Source: an uncultured Litoreibacter sp. (GTDB lineage Bacteria > Pseudomonadota > Alphaproteobacteria > Rhodobacterales > Rhodobacteraceae). Taken from it: 64,000 nt of DNA. Under the pieces are notes generated by a model. The model did not search any database and had not been told where the DNA came from. It saw only the letters and a program-made list of their open reading frames with translations. Positions 1 to 9,356 of the stretch are shown piece by piece (the stretch's first letter is position 1; each line of letters starts with the position of its first letter). The stretch lies in assembly GCA_947494435.1 (NCBI GenBank), contig CANLUY010000001.1:1912001-1976000 (forward strand), in the 5' to 3' direction. The position numbers and the translations under genes are program-made.

Positions 1-1
1 C

Positions 2-1288
2 GACAGCAAAGTGGACGAGGAAATCTGCTATCGGCGGGCCGGCGCAATTGACCCCTCGCTGATGACGCCCCAGCGGCTGAGCGAATATTCAACCCACGGT
101 GCAGCGGTCCTCGGGATTGCCGCAGGCGATAAGGAAGACAACCATCTGCTGATGGGCGTCAACTTTCCGCCCGCGGCAGTAAAAGATACGTCTGGCAGCC
201 TGCTGCCATTCTTCGTGCTGCTCGGCATTTGCCATTGTCTTGAAAGAACGCAAGCACTGAGCCAGCAACTTGCAAAAGCCGCGCCCAAACGCTTTGCGAA
301 TGTCACCATTCCCCTTGTGTTCAACCTCAGCTACGGTGTGCTGGCTGGACCCAAAGACGGATCGGGAATCCTCGAAAACGTGATGGAGCAGCTCAGCCAG
401 CTTGCACCCGGATGCCTGCCCGGCATCGGCAAGATCAGTTTCGTTGTCCCAATGGGCAACGGCAAGCAGACGCAAACCTCAGCACTTCTTAGCAAAGGGG
501 CCAAATCTGCAGTCCAACTGCGTCTTCCGCCTGAAGACCGGACGCCCAGCTACGTTGAGCTATGGCAATGTGGAACATCTGCGTCCAAACCACAGACCCA
601 AAGCTTCACGTTGAAGCTGACCCCACCACAGGGCAAAACCGCCTGCGAAATTCCGCTCGCGCCTTTTGAAACTCAAACCACCTACACTTTCGATTGTGGT
701 GCGCATCTGCGCATCTACACATCGCTGAGGGAGCATAACGGCGTTTACCGCGAAATGGTGATGTTGGCCTTTCCGCCAACTTGGGCGCGCGCGCGCAAGA
801 ACTACTCCCGTCCCGGCGACTGGAAGATAGAGCTGGTCTCCGCAACCCAAAGCCAAGTGCAGATCTATGTGCAGCGCGATGAAAGCCTGTTCGGCCTTGA
901 ATCCGGTGGACGTCAATCCAGACTGCATCACAAGGACTACGTCCGCCTAGGGCCAGATGGCCGGTTGCTCAACGAAGACCCGCCCCAGCAAAGCAGTCCA
1001 ATCACACGGATGCGCACAGTCAGCGCATTTGCAAATGCACCTTCAGTGAAACGTGTCGGCGGTACGGTCAAAAAATTCGGCCAGCACGCCTATTATTCGG
1101 CTCTGGGGGATGCGGCCCAGTCGCGCCCTATCGATGGCGACCACAAAGAGTTCTCCGATGACAGTCGCAACACGGCTGGTGTAATCGTACGCGGTGTTCG
1201 AAGCGGGTGTTACGAACGCCTTTCCGGGACAAGCCTAGCAGCCCCGAAAGTAGCCCTCGGCATCGCGCGGGGGGACATTCCTCCGTAG
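2..1288 (+). CDS. Subtilase (S8 family serine peptidase), 5' end missing
   Basis: The reading frame is open from the first bases of the window, so the gene starts upstream; the GTG at 11 is probably internal. Counting from that GTG, the catalytic His is in the STHGAAV motif (His29), the substrate-binding NLSYG segment is near residue 105, and the catalytic Ser is in GTSLAAP (Ser408). The Asp motif must lie before the window. About 300 residues separate NLSYG from the Ser motif, more than in simple subtilisins, so a domain seems inserted. The gene stops 20 bases before the convergent ArsC-like gene. The substrate and cellular location cannot be told without the N-terminus. Confidence 0.75.
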   Translation, partial: DSKVDEEICYRRAGAIDPSLMTPQRLSEYSTHGAAVLGIAAGDKEDNHLLMGVNFPPAAVKDTSGSLLPFFVLLGICHCLERTQALSQQLAKAAPKRFANVTIPLVFNLSYGVLAGPKDGSGILENVMEQLSQLAPGCLPGIGKISFVVPMGNGKQTQTSALLSKGAKSAVQLRLPPEDRTPSYVELWQCGTSASKPQTQSFTLKLTPPQGKTACEIPLAPFETQTTYTFDCGAHLRIYTSLREHNGVYREMVMLAFPPTWARARKNYSRPGDWKIELVSATQSQVQIYVQRDESLFGLESGGRQSRLHHKDYVRLGPDGRLLNEDPPQQSSPITRMRTVSAFANAPSVKRVGGTVKKFGQHAYYSALGDAAQSRPIDGDHKEFSDDSRNTAGVIVRGVRSGCYERLSGTSLAAPKVALGIARGDIPP

Positions 1289-1308
1289 CGGGACTTCAAA
1301 AGCCGGTC

Positions 1309-1641
1309 CTAGAGGATCTCCAGGACGGCTTCGGGCGGTCGTCCGATCGCCGCTTTGCCATTGGCAAAAACAATAGGTCGCTCGATCAGGATCGGATGCG
1401 CGGCCATAGCGGCTATCAACTTGTCTGCGTCATCGGTTTTGCTCAAGCCGAGGTCTTTGAACACAGCTTCACCGGTGCGCATCATTGCAATCGCGGGCAC
1501 TCCCAGCGTGTCTAAGGCCGCTTTGATTTCTGCCACGGTCGGCGCGTCTTTGAGGTAAAGCCGAACGGTGGGGGCGGTCAGCAAAGCAAGCGTCTGACGC
1601 GACTTCGTGCAGCGCGGATTGTGCCAAATTTCTACAGCCAC
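1309..1641 (-). CDS. ArsC/Spx-family thioredoxin-fold protein, probable arsenate reductase
   Basis: This 110-residue protein opens with a thioredoxin-fold strand followed by HNPRCTKSR, where Cys11 is the redox Cys of the ArsC family, and ends with the family's RPIVF...GRPPEAVL segment. In ArsC enzymes this Cys attacks arsenate and is recycled by glutaredoxin and glutathione. The start codon overlaps the end of pyrD by 10 bases, so it is the last gene of a DUF952-pyrD-arsC operon. No other ars genes are nearby, so a general YffB/ArsC-like thiol role is possible. Confidence 0.82.
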   Translation of the reverse strand: MAVEIWHNPRCTKSRQTLALLTAPTVRLYLKDAPTVAEIKAALDTLGVPAIAMMRTGEAVFKDLGLSKTDDADKLIAAMAAHPILIERPIVFANGKAAIGRPPEAVLEIL

Positions 1642-2690
1642 GCGTCACGCCCTGTTCCGACAGCTTCGCTGAGTGTGGCAAAGCCGTCCTTTTGCAAAAG
1701 CCGGTCGAGGCCGCGCGCAATCTCGCCCGCAAGGCCCACACCACCATAAACCATTGCCGTATAAAGCTGGATGGCTGAAGCACCCGCCTTGATCTTCGCA
1801 TAGGCCTGATCTGCATTTGACACGCCGCCAACCCCAATCAACGGCAAGGCACCATCCGTCAGTTGAGAGATTTGCGCCAGCACCCGTGTCGAAGCCTCGA
1901 ATAAGGGCTGCCCTGACAAGCCACCCGCTTCGCCTTTATGGCGGCTGGTCAATCCTTCGCGCGACAAGGTCGTGTTGGTTGCAATGATCCCGCTGATACG
2001 CGTTTGCATGGCAACCTCAACGATCTCGGCGATCTCGTGACCGCTTAAATCTGGTGCGATTTTCAAGAACACCGCTGTGCCGCGTGCATGTTGATCGCGG
2101 ATTGCCATCACGCGGTCGAGCAAATCGAACAACGCGGCCTTTCCTTGCAAATCACGCAGCTTTTCTGTGTTGGGCGAGGAGACATTGACCGTCGCGAAAT
2201 CGACCAGACCACCCACGCGTTGCAGCACCGTTGCGAAATCGGCGGACCGGTCATTGCTGTCTTTATTTGCGCCAAGGTTCAATCCGACCGGCACGGGGGC
2301 GCGGGCGGCATCAATACGGTCCGCAATGGCCTCCATGCCGTCATTGTTAAACCCGAAGCGGTTGATCGCGGCCTGATCTTCGCTCAACCGGAACAGTCGC
2401 GGTTTAGGGTTGCCGGGTTGCGGGCGCGGTGTCGCGGCCCCCACTTCCAGAAACCCGAAGCCGGTCTTGGCCAAAGGTCCGATTGCTTGCGCATTCTTGT
2501 CAAAGCCCGCCGCCAATCCGACCGGGTTTGGCATCACCACCCCCGCAACCTCCGTCCGCAACCGGGCGGAGGTGACAGGCCCGGACCCGCCGGCTAGCCC
2601 TAAGTTCAGCGCTTTCAACGCCAACCCATGCGCGGTCTCGGGATCAAACTTGCGCATCAGCGGCAAGCCGAACCGCTCCAGCAAGCTCAT
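1632..2690 (-). CDS. pyrD: Dihydroorotate dehydrogenase (quinone), class 2
   Basis: The product catalyses the fourth step of pyrimidine synthesis, oxidising dihydroorotate to orotate with FMN and passing electrons to membrane quinone. At 352 residues it has the length of class 2 enzymes, with their N-terminal membrane-associating helices (residues 1-40). It has the FMN/substrate segments [12 protein letters not shown] (about 57-68), RFGFNN (111-116) and NVSSPNT (169-175), where Ser replaces the catalytic Cys of class 1. It overlaps the upstream DUF952 gene by an ATGA and the downstream ArsC-like gene by 10 bases, so all three should be cotranscribed. Confidence 0.95.
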   Translation of the reverse strand: MSLLERFGLPLMRKFDPETAHGLALKALNLGLAGGSGPVTSARLRTEVAGVVMPNPVGLAAGFDKNAQAIGPLAKTGFGFLEVGAATPRPQPGNPKPRLFRLSEDQAAINRFGFNNDGMEAIADRIDAARAPVPVGLNLGANKDSNDRSADFATVLQRVGGLVDFATVNVSSPNTEKLRDLQGKAALFDLLDRVMAIRDQHARGTAVFLKIAPDLSGHEIAEIVEVAMQTRISGIIATNTTLSREGLTSRHKGEAGGLSGQPLFEASTRVLAQISQLTDGALPLIGVGGVSNADQAYAKIKAGASAIQLYTAMVYGGVGLAGEIARGLDRLLQKDGFATLSEAVGTGRDAWL

Positions 2691-3025
2691 GCCATATTGT
2701 CCGGAAACTGGTGCACGCCATCTTTGAGGGGCAGATCAGCGTGGCCGACCACCTCATCCAATGGCCAATCACGGTACAGATGCGGAAATTCCGCACCACC
2801 GCGGGAGACTTCCCATTTCAACGCCTCACCAAGCGCATCCCCGTCAGCCCAAATCAGCCGCAAGTCGGTTTGCCCAGCAAAATGCTTGGCTGCCGTCTCC
2901 TGCGCTTGCGCGGCGGTGGAGAAGTGAATGTAGCCATCCGTCAGATCAATCGCCGCACCGGTGAAGACACCGCTCTGCGCGAACTCTGCCCATTGGGCCG
3001 TTGTCATAATTTTGTAAATAAGCAT
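2687..3025 (-). CDS. DUF952 family protein
   Basis: This 112-residue protein has the features of DUF952: a start of the type [13 protein letters not shown], the [11 protein letters not shown] segment and the closing [13 protein letters not shown] segment. The family is small and cytoplasmic with no established reaction. I chose the ATG at 3025 because the domain starts there; ATG or GTG codons further upstream would add residues that do not look conserved and would run toward the divergent nucleotidase gene. It overlaps pyrD by 4 bases and is the first gene of that operon. Confidence 0.85.
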   Translation of the reverse strand: MLIYKIMTTAQWAEFAQSGVFTGAAIDLTDGYIHFSTAAQAQETAAKHFAGQTDLRLIWADGDALGEALKWEVSRGGAEFPHLYRDWPLDEVVGHADLPLKDGVHQFPDNMA

Positions 3026-3132
3026 GCGCCAGATGTGCATCGTGTCAGACGCAGGGTCAAGCAGGCAACCCTTTGACTCTTGCGCGCGCTCGGACCAAGC
3101 TGATGACAATCAATTCAAGGGGGATTCATTCC

Positions 3133-4707
3133 ATGCTCACCAAATTCATGACATCTGCTGCCGCTCTGGCCCTGTCCACAGGCGTCGCGGCTGCTGATTA
3201 CTCACTGACGATCCTGCACACCAACGACTTCCACGCACGGTTCGAGCCGATCAGCAAATACGATTCCGGCTGTTCGTCCGAGGACAACGCCGAGGGCAAA
3301 TGCTTTGGTGGCTGGGCCCGTCTGGTCAACGCCGTCAAAGACGCACGCGCCCGTTCGAACAACTCGATCCTTGTCGATGGTGGCGACCAGTTCCAAGGCA
3401 CGCTGTTCTACACCTACTACAAAGGCAAAGTCGCGGCTGAGATGATGAACGGGCTGGGCTATGACGGCATGACCGTCGGCAATCATGAGTTCGACGACGG
3501 CCCCGAAGTGCTCGCAGGCTTCATGGACAGCGTGAATTTCCCCGTCCTTATGTCCAACGCTGACGTCTCCGGCGAACCCGCACTGGCCGATAAGCTGATG
3601 AAGAGCCAAGTCATCGAGCGCGGCGGCGAGAAGATCGGCCTCATCGGCCTGACACCCCAAGACACACCTGATCTGGCCAGCCCCGGCAAAAACATCACCT
3701 TCACCGAACCGGCATCGGCTGTTCAGGGGGAGGTCGACAGACTGACAGCCGAAGGCGTGAACAAGATCATCGTGCTCAGCCACTCCGGTTTCATGGTCGA
3801 CAAGATGGTCGCGGCAAAAACCACAGGCGTTGACGTGATCGTCGGTGGCCACTCCAACACGCTTTTGTCCAACACGCAGGAACGCGCGGTGGATGTCTAC
3901 CCCGTGATGGTGAACGACACAGCCATCGTGCAGGCCTATGCCTACGGTAAATTCTTGGGCGAGCTGAATGTCACATTCGATGACGCTGGCAACATCACCG
4001 AAGCCAAAGGGGAGCCGCTCTTGATCGACGGCCAAGTCGCCGAAGACGAAGCCATCGTGGCCCGTATTGGCGAGCTTGCGGGACCGCTGGATGAAATCCG
4101 CAACAAAGTCGTGGCCTCTGCCGCAGGTGCTTTGGAAGGCGACCGCTCTGTCTGCCGTGTCGAGGAATGTGCCATGGGCAACCTGATCGCCGACGCCATG
4201 CTGGCCCGCGTGAAGGACCAAGGCATCGACATCGCGATCATGAACTCCGGTGGCATCCGTGCCTCCATTGATGCGGGCGACGTGACTATGGGCGAAGTGC
4301 TGACCGTGCTGCCCTTCCAGAACACGCTGTCCACGTTCCAAGTGTCGGGCCAAACCATCATCGACGCGCTGGAAAACGGCGTTAGCCAAGTTGAAGAGGT
4401 CAAAGGCCGCTTCCCGCAGGTCGCTGGCCTGAAATACACATGGGACGCATCTGTTGCACCAAATGAAGGCCGTATCCAAGAAGTAATGGTCATGGATGGT
4501 GACGCGTTCACACCGATTGATCCCGCCAAAACCTACGGCGTCGCGTCAAACAACTTCGTACGCAACGGCGGTGACGGCTTCAAAATGTTCACAACGGCTG
4601 ACAACGCCTACGACTTCGGCCCTGACGTCGCCGATGTGGTCGCTGAATATATGGCAGAGAATGGCGATAACGCCGTGTCTGTCGAAGGCCGTATCACCAA
4701 GAAGTAA
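3133..4707 (+). CDS. Exported 5'-nucleotidase / 2',3'-cyclic phosphodiesterase (UshA family)
   Basis: The 524-residue product carries a signal peptide (residues 1-21, ending GVAAA). The metallophosphoesterase domain follows with LHTNDFH (about 29-34), DGGDQFQG, GNHEFDDG and GGHSN, which hold the two-metal site. The C-terminal 5'-nucleotidase domain has NSGGIRASI, the VLPFQNTL segment and RNGGDGF, which bind the nucleoside. It should release phosphate and nucleosides from nucleotides in the periplasm. The ATG at 3133 was chosen because an AAGGGGG ribosome site lies about 9 bases upstream and the signal peptide begins there. It stands alone; a strong hairpin follows. Confidence 0.92.
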   Translation: MLTKFMTSAAALALSTGVAAADYSLTILHTNDFHARFEPISKYDSGCSSEDNAEGKCFGGWARLVNAVKDARARSNNSILVDGGDQFQGTLFYTYYKGKVAAEMMNGLGYDGMTVGNHEFDDGPEVLAGFMDSVNFPVLMSNADVSGEPALADKLMKSQVIERGGEKIGLIGLTPQDTPDLASPGKNITFTEPASAVQGEVDRLTAEGVNKIIVLSHSGFMVDKMVAAKTTGVDVIVGGHSNTLLSNTQERAVDVYPVMVNDTAIVQAYAYGKFLGELNVTFDDAGNITEAKGEPLLIDGQVAEDEAIVARIGELAGPLDEIRNKVVASAAGALEGDRSVCRVEECAMGNLIADAMLARVKDQGIDIAIMNSGGIRASIDAGDVTMGEVLTVLPFQNTLSTFQVSGQTIIDALENGVSQVEEVKGRFPQVAGLKYTWDASVAPNEGRIQEVMVMDGDAFTPIDPAKTYGVASNNFVRNGGDGFKMFTTADNAYDFGPDVADVVAEYMAENGDNAVSVEGRITKK

Positions 4708-4741
4708 AAGATATCGCCGCGCCCAAGCGCGTCGATCCAAT

Positions 4742-4762
4742 GGGGAGGGCAATGCCCTCCCC
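4742..4762 (+). terminator. Hairpin after the 5'-nucleotidase gene
   Basis: A perfect 9-base-pair stem, GGGGAGGGC paired with GCCCTCCCC around an AAT loop, lies 34 bases after the stop codon. There is no T-run after it, so it may act as a weak terminator or protect the 3' end of the transcript. Confidence 0.55.
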
Positions 4763-4795
4763 AAATGGTTCTGATCCAAGGATGGGAGACCCGCA

Positions 4796-5455
4796 ATGTG
4801 TGGTCGTCAGGCCCTCACTCTGCCACATGATGCAATGAGCCAGATGTTCGGTGCGACGCTGGCCAATGATCTGCCGAACTTGCCCAATTATAATATCTGC
4901 CCCACGAACCAAATCTGCGCAGTGACCAGTTCCGATGGCGCGCGGCACGTCTCAGCCATGCGCTGGGGCTTCATTCCGCATTGGTACGCCAAGCCAGATG
5001 GCGGCCCGCTCTTGATCAATGCGCGCAGCGAAACCATCGCCACAAAACCTGCCTTTGGCGAGGCCGCACGCCAAAGGCGTTGCCTGATCCCGGCAACAGG
5101 GTTTTACGAATGGACCAAAGATGAGGAAGGCAACCGTCTGCCATGGTATATCCACGCCGCGGACGGTGGACCCATCAGTTTCGCCGGCGTCTGGCAGCGC
5201 TGGGAACGCGAGGGACAAAGCTTCACCACCTGCGCGATTGTCACAACGCTGGCCAATGAAAAAATGGCGACCCTGCATGCGCGCCAACCCGTCACCATAG
5301 CCCCCGACCAATACGGTCTCTGGCTGGGGGAGGAGGGGCACGGCGCGGCAACACTGATGAAAGCCGCCCCGCCTGAGCAGCTTGATTTCTTCCGCGTCGA
5401 TCGAGCCGTCAATTCGAACCGTGCCGCAGGGCCTGAATTGATAGAGCCGATCTAA
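4796..5455 (+). CDS. SOS response-associated peptidase (SRAP; YedK/HMCES family)
   Basis: The 219-residue protein starts MCGRQ, placing the catalytic Cys at position 2. It has the ARSET segment, LIPATGFYEW with the active-site Glu, and the His in the LHARQPV segment; the usual HxRMP reads HARQP here. Members of the family form a thiazolidine crosslink with abasic sites in single-stranded DNA and shield them from cleavage. The gene is separated by a hairpin from the nucleotidase gene and is probably transcribed alone. No LexA-type operator was obvious upstream. Confidence 0.93.
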   Translation: MCGRQALTLPHDAMSQMFGATLANDLPNLPNYNICPTNQICAVTSSDGARHVSAMRWGFIPHWYAKPDGGPLLINARSETIATKPAFGEAARQRRCLIPATGFYEWTKDEEGNRLPWYIHAADGGPISFAGVWQRWEREGQSFTTCAIVTTLANEKMATLHARQPVTIAPDQYGLWLGEEGHGAATLMKAAPPEQLDFFRVDRAVNSNRAAGPELIEPI

Positions 5456-5520
5456 ACGCCATCTGGTTGCATCTGCCCCTGCAATCGCTCAGTTTTCACG
5501 TGGCTCAACTTTTAGGATAA

Positions 5521-7056
5521 ATGATGTCGACTTATGCTTTTTTGATTGCCGATCATGACGCCGCGCATTTTGCCATCGGCGCGCCGGATCGCTCGTGGTT
5601 GAGCTATGGCGCGTTGCGCGATCAGGCGACCTATGTGGGCAAAGCTCTGCACGGGTTTGGCATCGGGCGCGGGGATCGCGTGGCAATCGTTTTGCCCAAC
5701 GGGCCGGAAATGGCTTCCGCCTTTGTCTGCGTGGCTCAAACCGCCATCACGGCCCCCCTGAACCCAGCCTATAAGCAAGAAGAATACGCCTTCTACCTCG
5801 AGGACCTAAGCGCCAAAGCTTTGATGGTGATGGCGGATTATGACGGTCCCGCTCTTGCCGCCGCTCTTGCGCTCGGCCTTGCCGTAATTCGCGTGAGCGT
5901 CGGGCCGGAACACGCCGCCGGTGCCTTCACGCTGACCCTCGACGGGGACGCGCTCGGCGATTGCGACAGCAGCGCGCCTAGCGCGGATGACACCGCCCTG
6001 ATCCTGCACACATCCGGTACCACATCGCGCCCCAAGATCGTGCCGCTTTTGCACTCCAACGTCGCAGCCTCTGCGCGCAATATCGAAGCCTCGTTGGCCT
6101 TGACCGCCGAAGATCGCTGCATGAACGTCATGCCGCTCTTCCACATCCATGGCCTGATCGCCGCCGTCTCTGCCACGCTCGCCGCAGGCGGCCAGGTCTG
6201 GTGCGCACCGGGCTTTGATGCGTTGAAATTCTTTACATGGATGTCTGAAGCTGAACCCAGTTGGTACACTGCTGTGCCGACCATGCATCAAGCGATCCTC
6301 AGCCGGGCAGGGCGCAACACTGAGGTGATCAACGCCAACCCCTTGCGCTTCCTGCGCTCCTCCTCCGCCTCGCTGCCGCCGCAGGTCTTCGCCAAGCTGG
6401 CCGAAACTTTCAACGCTCCCGTCATCGAGGGCTACGGCATGACCGAAGCCGCCCACCAAATGGCCTCCAACCCGCTGCCGCCCCGTGCGCAAAAGCCCGG
6501 TTCCGTCGGTGTCGAAGCAGGCCCCCAAGTCCGCATCGCACATGAGACTGAGCCGAAGCTGATCGACGGCACCGGCGAAATCGTCATCTCCGGCCCCAAT
6601 GTCACGCCGGGCTATGAAAGCAACGACAAAGCCAATGCCGAAAACTTCTTCGAGTTTGAAGGCCAACGCTGGTTCCGCACCGGCGACCAAGGCCAGTTCG
6701 ACGCCGAGGGCTACCTGAGCCTCACCGGCCGCCTCAAGGAAATCATCAACCGCGGCGGGGAAAAGATCAGCCCCCTAGAGATCGACGAAATGCTCATGGA
6801 CCACCCCGACGTCGCCCAAGTCGTCTCCTTCGCCGTCCCCCATCCCAAACTGGGTGAAGAGGTCGGCGCCGCCATCGTCCTGACCAACAAAGACACAACC
6901 GAACAAGACCTCAAAGCCTTCGCCAAAACCCGCGTGGCCGAGTTCAAAATCCCCCGCCACATCGTCATCATGGACGAGATCCCCAAAGGCGCCACCGGCA
7001 AAATGCAACGCATCGGCATGGCCGAAAAACTGGGCCTCACGAAAGAAACGAAATGA
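5521..7056 (+). CDS. AMP-forming acyl-CoA ligase (ANL superfamily)
   Basis: The 511-residue protein has the ANL motifs in order: the P-loop LHTSGTTSRPK (about residues 163-173), the A5 motif EGYGMTEA (about 304-311), RTGDQG, the hinge GRLKEIINRGGEKI and the C-terminal catalytic Lys in PKGATGKMQR. It adenylates a carboxylic acid and transfers it to CoA. The sequence resembles small or medium acid ligases of the oxalate/malonate-CoA ligase type, but the substrate is not evident. Two tandem ATGs (5521, 5524) could start it. The next gene overlaps by 4 bases (ATGA), so they are coupled. Confidence 0.88.
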   Translation: MMSTYAFLIADHDAAHFAIGAPDRSWLSYGALRDQATYVGKALHGFGIGRGDRVAIVLPNGPEMASAFVCVAQTAITAPLNPAYKQEEYAFYLEDLSAKALMVMADYDGPALAAALALGLAVIRVSVGPEHAAGAFTLTLDGDALGDCDSSAPSADDTALILHTSGTTSRPKIVPLLHSNVAASARNIEASLALTAEDRCMNVMPLFHIHGLIAAVSATLAAGGQVWCAPGFDALKFFTWMSEAEPSWYTAVPTMHQAILSRAGRNTEVINANPLRFLRSSSASLPPQVFAKLAETFNAPVIEGYGMTEAAHQMASNPLPPRAQKPGSVGVEAGPQVRIAHETEPKLIDGTGEIVISGPNVTPGYESNDKANAENFFEFEGQRWFRTGDQGQFDAEGYLSLTGRLKEIINRGGEKISPLEIDEMLMDHPDVAQVVSFAVPHPKLGEEVGAAIVLTNKDTTEQDLKAFAKTRVAEFKIPRHIVIMDEIPKGATGKMQRIGMAEKLGLTKETK

Positions 7057-8054
7057 AAATCTGCATCTTCGGCGCAGGCGCCATCGGCGGCTATCTCGGC
7101 GCGAAACTCGCCCAAACCGACGCGGAAGTCTCCATGATCGCCCGCGGCCCGCACCTAGAGGCCATGCAAGACAACGGCCTCACGCTCATGGAAGGCGACG
7201 GCTACGTTAATGTCGACGTCATCGCCTCAGACACCGCCTCCTTCCTCGGGCCGCAAGACTACGTCTTCATCACGCTCAAAGCCCACTCCGTCCCGCCCGT
7301 CGTCGACAAAATCGCGCCGCTCATCGGCCCCCAAACCACCATCGTGTCCGCGGTCAACGGCGTCCCGTGGTGGTACTTCCACGACCTCGAAGGCCCCTAC
7401 GAAGGCACACGCCTCGCCTCCGTTGACCCCGGCAACGCCCAATGGGACGCCTTCACCCCCGAAAAAACCCTCGGCTGCGTCGTCTACCCCGCCGCCGAAG
7501 TCGTGCAACCCGGCGTCATCCGCCACATCGAAGGCAACCGCTTCTCCCTCGGCGAGCCCTCAGGCGAGAAGTCCGAGCGCGCGCTCACTCTCTCCAAACT
7601 CCTCACATCCGCAGGCCTCAAAGCCCCCGTCCGCCCCCGCATCCGAGACGAGATCTGGATAAAGCTCTGGGGCAATCTCAGCTTCAACCCGATCTCCGCC
7701 CTGACCCACGCGACCCTCGAAGAGCTCTGCACCGACCCCGGCACCCGCGCGCTGGCCCGCAACATGATGGTGGAGGCCCAAGACATCGCCGAAACCCTCG
7801 GCGTCAAATTCCCCATCACGGTCGACAAACGCATCGACGGAGGCGCCGCGGTCGGCCCCCACCGCACCTCCATGTGGCAAGATTTGGATGCCGGTCGCCC
7901 GATGGAAATCGAAGCCCTCGTCGGCGCCATCTCCGAGCTCGGGTTGCTCACCGGCAAACCCACCCCTACCATCGACGCCGTCCTCGCACTGGTGCGCCTA
8001 AGGGCGAAAACTTTCTGGACGCAACATGAAACAACAAAGGTCCAACCAACCTAG
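7053..8054 (+). CDS. 2-dehydropantoate 2-reductase family protein (ApbA/PanE)
   Basis: The 333-residue product has the NADP-binding IFGAGAIGGYLGAKL at the N-terminus, the central NGVPWW segment where KPR enzymes have NG(V/I), and the C-terminal domain motif LWGNLSFNPISALT. The family reduces ketopantoate or related 2-keto acids. Coupling to an acyl-CoA ligase rather than to panB/panC suggests a catabolic 2-ketoacid reductase, though a role in pantothenate synthesis cannot be excluded. Third codon positions are almost uniformly C, part of the C-rich plus-strand bias of this end of the window. Confidence 0.85.
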   Translation: MKICIFGAGAIGGYLGAKLAQTDAEVSMIARGPHLEAMQDNGLTLMEGDGYVNVDVIASDTASFLGPQDYVFITLKAHSVPPVVDKIAPLIGPQTTIVSAVNGVPWWYFHDLEGPYEGTRLASVDPGNAQWDAFTPEKTLGCVVYPAAEVVQPGVIRHIEGNRFSLGEPSGEKSERALTLSKLLTSAGLKAPVRPRIRDEIWIKLWGNLSFNPISALTHATLEELCTDPGTRALARNMMVEAQDIAETLGVKFPITVDKRIDGGAAVGPHRTSMWQDLDAGRPMEIEALVGAISELGLLTGKPTPTIDAVLALVRLRAKTFWTQHETTKVQPT

Positions 8055-8167
8055 TTGAATGAATTTGGCTAACTATTTATTTCAGACCGACAGCTGCATT
8101 GATGCGTGGATCAACAGATAGGATTATGTTATCCGATCAGACCATCCAATGACTACGGCGATTTTTT

Positions 8168-8572
8168 TTAAGATGCTTGATGAATGGTATCTGTAATTTT
8201 TCCGTCCGGGGAAACAATTTTTCGTCGGACTTGATTTTTTGCCTTAACTCTCGTTTGAGTTTTTCCAATTTCGATGCCCTCTAGAAAGAAGTCCTTGATG
8301 TCTATATCGCCGTTTCCAACCCATGGGTTCGGCTGCAGCGTCTGTAAAACGCCCTCCAAAGACTCTAACTGCTCCTTGGAAAATATTTCACCTATGAACT
8401 CACCAATTCTTTGCACTCTATATCCCTCAGGGGATCGCGCAACAGCGTCGCCACTTAAGTATGCAACGAGTTCATCAAGCAAGCCCGCATAATCGTTGAG
8501 GTATCTTTCTAGCACTTCAATTTTGTCTGATTTTTTTAACGACCGAAAATTCGGAGTAAGAGACTGCCCCAT
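8168..8572 (-). CDS. Hypothetical protein, 134 residues, AT-rich
   Basis: I do not recognise this protein. It is charged and soluble, with no signal peptide or membrane segment, and appears mostly helical in its first 90 residues and basic near the C-terminus (KTQTRVKAKNQVRRK). A good AAGGAA ribosome site precedes the ATG at 8572. It follows another hypothetical gene by 38 bases in the same direction, so the two are probably cotranscribed. The base composition is clearly more AT-rich than that of the flanking genes, suggesting transfer. The pairing may be that of an effector and its partner, but no motif shows that. Confidence 0.65.
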   Translation of the reverse strand: MGQSLTPNFRSLKKSDKIEVLERYLNDYAGLLDELVAYLSGDAVARSPEGYRVQRIGEFIGEIFSKEQLESLEGVLQTLQPNPWVGNGDIDIKDFFLEGIEIGKTQTRVKAKNQVRRKIVSPDGKITDTIHQAS

Positions 8573-8610
8573 TCTATCCCGTTCCTTTCTTCACGATACC
8601 TGAAAACAAC

Positions 8611-9189
8611 TTACACAAAATCGCCATCCAAATCGAGATGGATATCCATTCCAATTTTAGAAGCAAAATGGCGCGCAAAATTCATAATCTGTTGCGCGTT
8701 TGGTCGCTTAGCCGGGTCTCTGTGATATCTACCCGACAAGAAATTCAAATGCCAAAAATACGCCCCATCGACTTTATCAAGATATAGTTCTCCTGCAGCA
8801 CGCGCTTCCATGTCCGGATGTAGGCACGGATGACCTAATTTTCTCTCCCCATCCACATCCAACGGGAAATTGCGTCGTATAGGGAATCCACCGTAGATTT
8901 TGGTTCCGTCAAGTTCCGCCAATGCTTCCACGGCCACGGCAATTTCACCGGATGGTTTCATAGCCCAAATAAAGGTCACGCCTCTTGATAGATCGCTGAT
9001 AGGTTTGGATGCGCACGCCTCGCAAAACTTCTTCAATGCAGCTGCAGACTCATCGTCTAGTACGCATAGAGAGGAAGGAGATCGATCCTTCTCCCAATCC
9101 ATGCTGGGCTCGTCCGAATACTGGCTATCTGCTGCTTTTACTACTCCAAAGTGTTCGTCCATGTCTTCGAAATCAACTTGCAGGCTCAT
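8611..9189 (-). CDS. Hypothetical protein with C-terminal SGRYHRDP segment, AT-rich
   Basis: The 192-residue protein has an acidic N-terminal third and a C-terminal domain with GELYLDK, YFWHLNFLSGRYHRDP and a final helix. The SG-x-Y-x-x-x-P segment followed by a helix with Asn faintly recalls a domain seen in polymorphic toxin and immunity loci; that is a weak inference. I chose the ATG at 9189 because AGGGGA lies about 11 bases upstream; a GTG at 9198 is too close to that site. It leads a two-gene AT-rich operon. Function unknown. Confidence 0.65.
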   Translation of the reverse strand: MSLQVDFEDMDEHFGVVKAADSQYSDEPSMDWEKDRSPSSLCVLDDESAAALKKFCEACASKPISDLSRGVTFIWAMKPSGEIAVAVEALAELDGTKIYGGFPIRRNFPLDVDGERKLGHPCLHPDMEARAAGELYLDKVDGAYFWHLNFLSGRYHRDPAKRPNAQQIMNFARHFASKIGMDIHLDLDGDFV

Positions 9190-9304
9190 TAATAGCACTT
9201 CCCCTAGTGGAGGGCATCTTTAACCTTGCCAACTCGGTGCTGCAACAGAAAAAAATCTCTAGTAAATGTCAGGACAAAAGTGATGAAAATTTCGCACATT
9301 CATG

Positions 9305-9346
9305 CGATCACAGCTGACAAAACAATGTATCTTGCAGTTGTGATCG
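9305..9346. repeat. Inverted repeat downstream of the antitoxin-like gene
   Basis: CGATCACA at 9305-9312 and TGTGATCG at 9339-9346 form an 8-base perfect inverted repeat around 26 bases. It lies just past the stop of the antitoxin-like gene and before the start of the hypothetical pair. It could be a loose terminator or a regulator site; nothing decides between them. Confidence 0.3.
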
Positions 9347-9356
9347 TGGAGATCCA

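Noticed and set aside
7210-8029. Long Pro/Ser- and Arg-rich plus-strand frames inside the ketopantoate-reductase-like gene
   Set aside because: They are shadows of extreme C bias at third codon positions of the real gene and have no domain features.
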